Shown: one piece after another, positions 5,740 through 8,308 of the stretch
How positions within the stretch are numbered: position 1 is the stretch's first letter
Layout of the letters: each line of letters starts with the position of its first letter
From: an uncultured bacterium
Lineage (GTDB): Bacteria > Actinomycetota > Actinomycetes > S36-B12
Direction of reading: 5' to 3'
DNA: 8,308 nucleotides
Assembly (NCBI GenBank): GCA_903896585.1
Contig: CAITYI010000015.1
Coordinates: 1 to 8,308 of the forward strand
Program-made: the position numbers and the translations under genes
The notes under the pieces: generated by a model
The model's input: the letters and a program-made list of their open reading frames with translations, nothing else
Told to the model about the DNA's origin: nothing
Database searches by the model: none

Positions 5740-7460
5740 TTAAGAAAATCCGCCGGCCACTGGGCAAACTCAAAAGAGCCATTAAGCGCAAGCTCTACGA
5801 GCGCAATATTGGCAAGCAATACAAAGCCTGGCTCGAACAAGCCCACCAGACGACACCAGGCAATCTGGATTATGCAATCACCATTTCCATTCTCCTCCCG
5901 GTCTACAACCCACCATTGCCTTTCCTTCAGGAGTGCTTGCAATCGGTTCTCAATCAGGAAGCCCGCAACTGGGAACTAGTAATCACCAATGACGGTTCCA
6001 CCAACCCAGAAGTCAACAACTACCTCGACCAATTCAAAGAACAGCACGCCAACGATCCTCGGATCAAGGTCCTGACCAAACCCAATGGTGGAATCTCTAG
6101 CGCCATCAACCACTCACTTGCAAACTCAACCGGCCAATACATTGGCATGTTGGATCACGACGACACTCTGGATCCCCGATGCATCAGCACATTTACCCAA
6201 GTGATTCTCGAAAATAAAAATCCAGACGCTGTCTATTCAGATGAAGACAAAATTGACTCCAAAGGCAACCACTTCGAGCTGTATTGCAAACCTAATTTTT
6301 CTCCCGAATTGCTTCTCACCCAGATGTACCTCTGTCACTTCACCACCTTCAAACGCGATCAGGTGAATTCCGTTGGTGGATTGCGAACCGAGATGGATGG
6401 TGCCCAGGACTTTGACCTTGCCCTGCGCCTACTCCCCAACCTCACTCAACAACACGCAAAAGTGATCCATATCCCGCTACCCCTCTACCACTGGCGTTCG
6501 TGGAGCGAAAGCACCGCGCAAAGCATTGACGCCAAACCCTGGGCCCAACAAGCTGGCCAACGCGCCCAACAGGATTACCTCTACAGGAATTTCGGCGGTG
6601 GCGAGTCAACACCCAGCAGTGTCAAAGGCCTCAATGAAATTCAGCCGAGAACACAACCAACAAAAGTTTCGGTGATCATTCCCACTATCGGCACACCCAA
6701 CAGCAACAACACCAATACATTCGTTGCGGACGCCATCAAGTCGCTCAAAGAAAAAGAACACCAAACAGAATTCGAAGTAATCGCCGTAACAACCGGGGAG
6801 TTACCACCCATCCCTGGTGTGGACAAACAAGTTGTTTATACCCCCAACCCAACCTTCAACTTCAGTGAAGCAATCAACTTCGGTGCCCAACATGCAAGCA
6901 GTGACAGCGAGTACCTGCTTCTACTCAACGACGACACCACCGCAGAATCGGACAACCCCATCACCCGCATGTTGGAACTCAATCAAATCGAAGGAGTCGG
7001 CGCAGTTGGTGCCAAACTCACCTACCCCAATGGCAACCTTCAGCATGCGGGAATCATTCTTCTTCCCAGCGGCCCAACCCACCCGTATATTTCCAAATCC
7101 GGCAAGGACTTCGGCTACTTCGGTGCCACCCTCACCCCACGCAACTATCTCGCTGTTACTGCCGCCGCCATGTTGGTCAACAAACAGCTATTCAGCGAAC
7201 TCGACGGCTTGGACACTGCATTTGCCAAAGACTTCAATGACGTGGACTTCTGTTTAAGAATCCACGAACACAATCAAAGAATCGCGTGGACCCCGTACGC
7301 CCACTTCACTCACCACGAGGGCGCAAGCTTGACCCGCAAGAAATCAGACCCTCAGGAACAACATCTCTTCACCGAGCGTTGGAGCAACAAGTACCCTGTG
7401 GATCCCTACTACTCCCCAGCACTCAACCAAGACCTGCAGAGAATCTACGAGGCCCTCTAA
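5736..7460 (+). CDS. two-domain GT2 glycosyltransferase
   Basis: This 574-residue protein carries two GT-A type GT2 domains in tandem, so one polypeptide may add two sugars or alternate two linkages. A very basic N-terminus (residues 1-30, many Lys and Arg) could dock on the membrane or acidic lipid. Domain 1 (about 48-290) has ISILLPVYNP (50-59), TNDGST (84-89), a D-x-D metal-binding site in LDHDDTLDP (139-147), YSDEDKID (167-174) and GAQDFDLALR (222-231) in the position of the catalytic-base motif. Domain 2 (about 309-560) has VSVIIPT (311-317), LLLNDDT (395-401), KDFNDVDFCLR (498-508) and HHEGAS (526-531). Both therefore look catalytically equipped. The ATG overlaps the ATPase stop as ATGA and has no Shine-Dalgarno, which indicates translational coupling. 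Such double GT2 enzymes are common in rhamnan-like and O-antigen gene clusters, but the actual sugars cannot be read from the sequence. Confidence 0.92.
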   Translation: MIKKIRRPLGKLKRAIKRKLYERNIGKQYKAWLEQAHQTTPGNLDYAITISILLPVYNPPLPFLQECLQSVLNQEARNWELVITNDGSTNPEVNNYLDQFKEQHANDPRIKVLTKPNGGISSAINHSLANSTGQYIGMLDHDDTLDPRCISTFTQVILENKNPDAVYSDEDKIDSKGNHFELYCKPNFSPELLLTQMYLCHFTTFKRDQVNSVGGLRTEMDGAQDFDLALRLLPNLTQQHAKVIHIPLPLYHWRSWSESTAQSIDAKPWAQQAGQRAQQDYLYRNFGGGESTPSSVKGLNEIQPRTQPTKVSVIIPTIGTPNSNNTNTFVADAIKSLKEKEHQTEFEVIAVTTGELPPIPGVDKQVVYTPNPTFNFSEAINFGAQHASSDSEYLLLLNDDTTAESDNPITRMLELNQIEGVGAVGAKLTYPNGNLQHAGIILLPSGPTHPYISKSGKDFGYFGATLTPRNYLAVTAAAMLVNKQLFSELDGLDTAFAKDFNDVDFCLRIHEHNQRIAWTPYAHFTHHEGASLTRKKSDPQEQHLFTERWSNKYPVDPYYSPALNQDLQRIYEAL

Positions 7461-8308
7461 TGGAATCACCCACCTTCAAAACCAAATCTGGCCGAGTTGT
7501 CACCGTTGAGGGTGACCCTCAACTCCTCACCATGGATCGAATTCAACTGTTCAGTGAGCACTTTGATTCTGATCCACGAATCTTCACCATCAGCATCATG
7601 GCCACGGACAACACAAATCTCAATGACACATTTCTGCGCGCAACGGCCCCTGCAGGCTGCCTGATTGCAACAGCCAAGAACGACATTGCAAGTGACCCGC
7701 AATCAGCATCCGAGCGAGGCCTGTGGCATGACTGGTGGTTCACCACCAGTGCGGATGCAAAAAGGGCTCCCATCATTGTTGAACCCAGCGCTATGGATCT
7801 GCAAGAGCGCGAGGACCCAAGTTCCTCCCATTACGCGGCATTCAATAACACCCTGATTGACCCCAACAACCTCACGGTGACTATCGATGTCACTTGGCTT
7901 GGCCCGCATGAAACAGGTGCGCAGGTCATGACAACAGCAGGAACGGCAGCCCTTGCCGAACAACCAAGTATCAAGAGCATTCGTCTTGTTGGCCTGAATG
8001 AACTTCCTTCTTACGCCAAACACCTCACTGATCATCCCAAGATCACTCTTGGTGGAGAAGGCACGACCGACATCATGTGGTACCCCAACCAGATCGATCA
8101 ACGAGTGGATATCTCCCAGGCCCGCAAACTTGGCAAGCGAGTAATTACTACTTATCTGGATTTGATCGCGTATGACATTCCGAAATACCACGCATCGCCT
8201 GAAGCCTGGGCCGCCTACCGTGCCATGCAACGCAAAATCGCCCTCAGCGTTGACGGAATCACCACTATCAGCAAAGACGTAGCCAAGCGCCTTTACCAAG
8301 AAACCCCA
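7460..8308 (+). CDS. probable GT-B (GT4-like) glycosyltransferase, partial (C-terminus beyond right edge)
   Basis: The frame opens with ATG at 7460, overlapping the preceding stop by one base (TAATG), with GAGG seven bases upstream, and stays open for 283 codons to the window end. There is no signal peptide or membrane segment, so the product is cytoplasmic. Residues 140-283 look like the latter part of an N-terminal GT-B domain: VDISQARKLGKRVITTYLDL (216-235), IAYDIPKYH (236-244), EAWAAYR (248-254) and VDGITTISKDVAKRL (264-278). The last is the usual 'D-g-v-t-s-S-x-x-v' strand and helix just before the donor domain in GT4 enzymes acting on surface glycans. The donor-binding domain with its E-x7-E motif should lie beyond the edge and is not seen. 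Residues 1-140 are divergent, and I do not recognise them. A role in extending the same glycan is inferred from position in the operon. Confidence 0.78.
   Translation, partial: MESPTFKTKSGRVVTVEGDPQLLTMDRIQLFSEHFDSDPRIFTISIMATDNTNLNDTFLRATAPAGCLIATAKNDIASDPQSASERGLWHDWWFTTSADAKRAPIIVEPSAMDLQEREDPSSSHYAAFNNTLIDPNNLTVTIDVTWLGPHETGAQVMTTAGTAALAEQPSIKSIRLVGLNELPSYAKHLTDHPKITLGGEGTTDIMWYPNQIDQRVDISQARKLGKRVITTYLDLIAYDIPKYHASPEAWAAYRAMQRKIALSVDGITTISKDVAKRLYQETP

Noticed and set aside
6600..7000. Strong A/C richness of the plus strand in the GT2 gene, considered as a sign of transfer
   Set aside because: It follows from many Asn, Thr, Gln and Pro codons in the coding strand, and the Ig-like gene shows a similar bias on its own coding strand; no boundary or mobile element accompanies it.
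7703..8299. 198-codon minus-strand frame opposite the last glycosyltransferase
   Set aside because: The plus frame continues the operon with a Shine-Dalgarno and GT-B motifs; the antisense product is not recognisable.

Overview
The window is part of a surface-polysaccharide (O-antigen-like or cell-wall glycan) biosynthesis and export locus, most likely from an actinobacterium. The evidence for Actinomycetota is indirect: moderately high GC with C/G-rich third positions, frequent GTG starts, two genes that appear to have leaderless TANNNT-type promoters, and Wzm/Wzt-type proteins and glycosyltransferases with wording typical of that phylum. A small free-living Microbacteriaceae-like organism is a guess; no marker gene in the window fixes the taxon.

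Layout, left to right. (1) Positions 1-459, minus strand: N-terminal 153 residues of a class I SAM-dependent methyltransferase that runs off the left edge. (2) 460-517: compact divergent promoter region, with a TANNNT box six or seven bases before each start codon. (3) 518-2326, plus: a 602-residue GT4-like glycosyltransferase with a beta-rich C-terminal extension. (4) 2304-2368: a strong hairpin plus a small one separating two convergent genes. (5) 2360-3604, minus: an exported protein made of Ig-like modules, with a good Shine-Dalgarno. (6) 3605-3655 (or to 3730, depending on the true permease start): divergent regulatory region with a tandem 12-bp repeat. (7) 3656-8308, plus: a tightly coupled four-gene run encoding ABC-2 permease (Wzm type), ABC ATPase with a C-terminal beta domain (Wzt type), a two-domain GT2 glycosyltransferase, and the N-terminal 283 residues of another probable GT-B glycosyltransferase cut by the right edge. 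Adjacent genes of this run overlap by 4, 4 and 1 bases. No gene-free stretch exceeds 300 bases.

How it fits together (inference from family knowledge): the GT4-like and GT2 enzymes build a lipid-linked glycan on the cytoplasmic face of the membrane, the permease/ATPase pair exports it whole, and the ATPase C-terminal domain may recognise a feature of the finished chain. The divergent methyltransferase could modify the glycan or one of its sugars. The exported Ig-like protein, sitting between glycosyltransferase and transporter genes, is the least explained member and could be a surface partner or carrier of the glycan. I see no tRNA, rRNA, CRISPR array, insertion sequence or clear frameshift. 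Most of the window is a recognisable system; the more unusual points are the mirrored leaderless promoters, the stop codons placed in hairpin loops, the repeat at the second divergent promoter, and the Ig-like protein.
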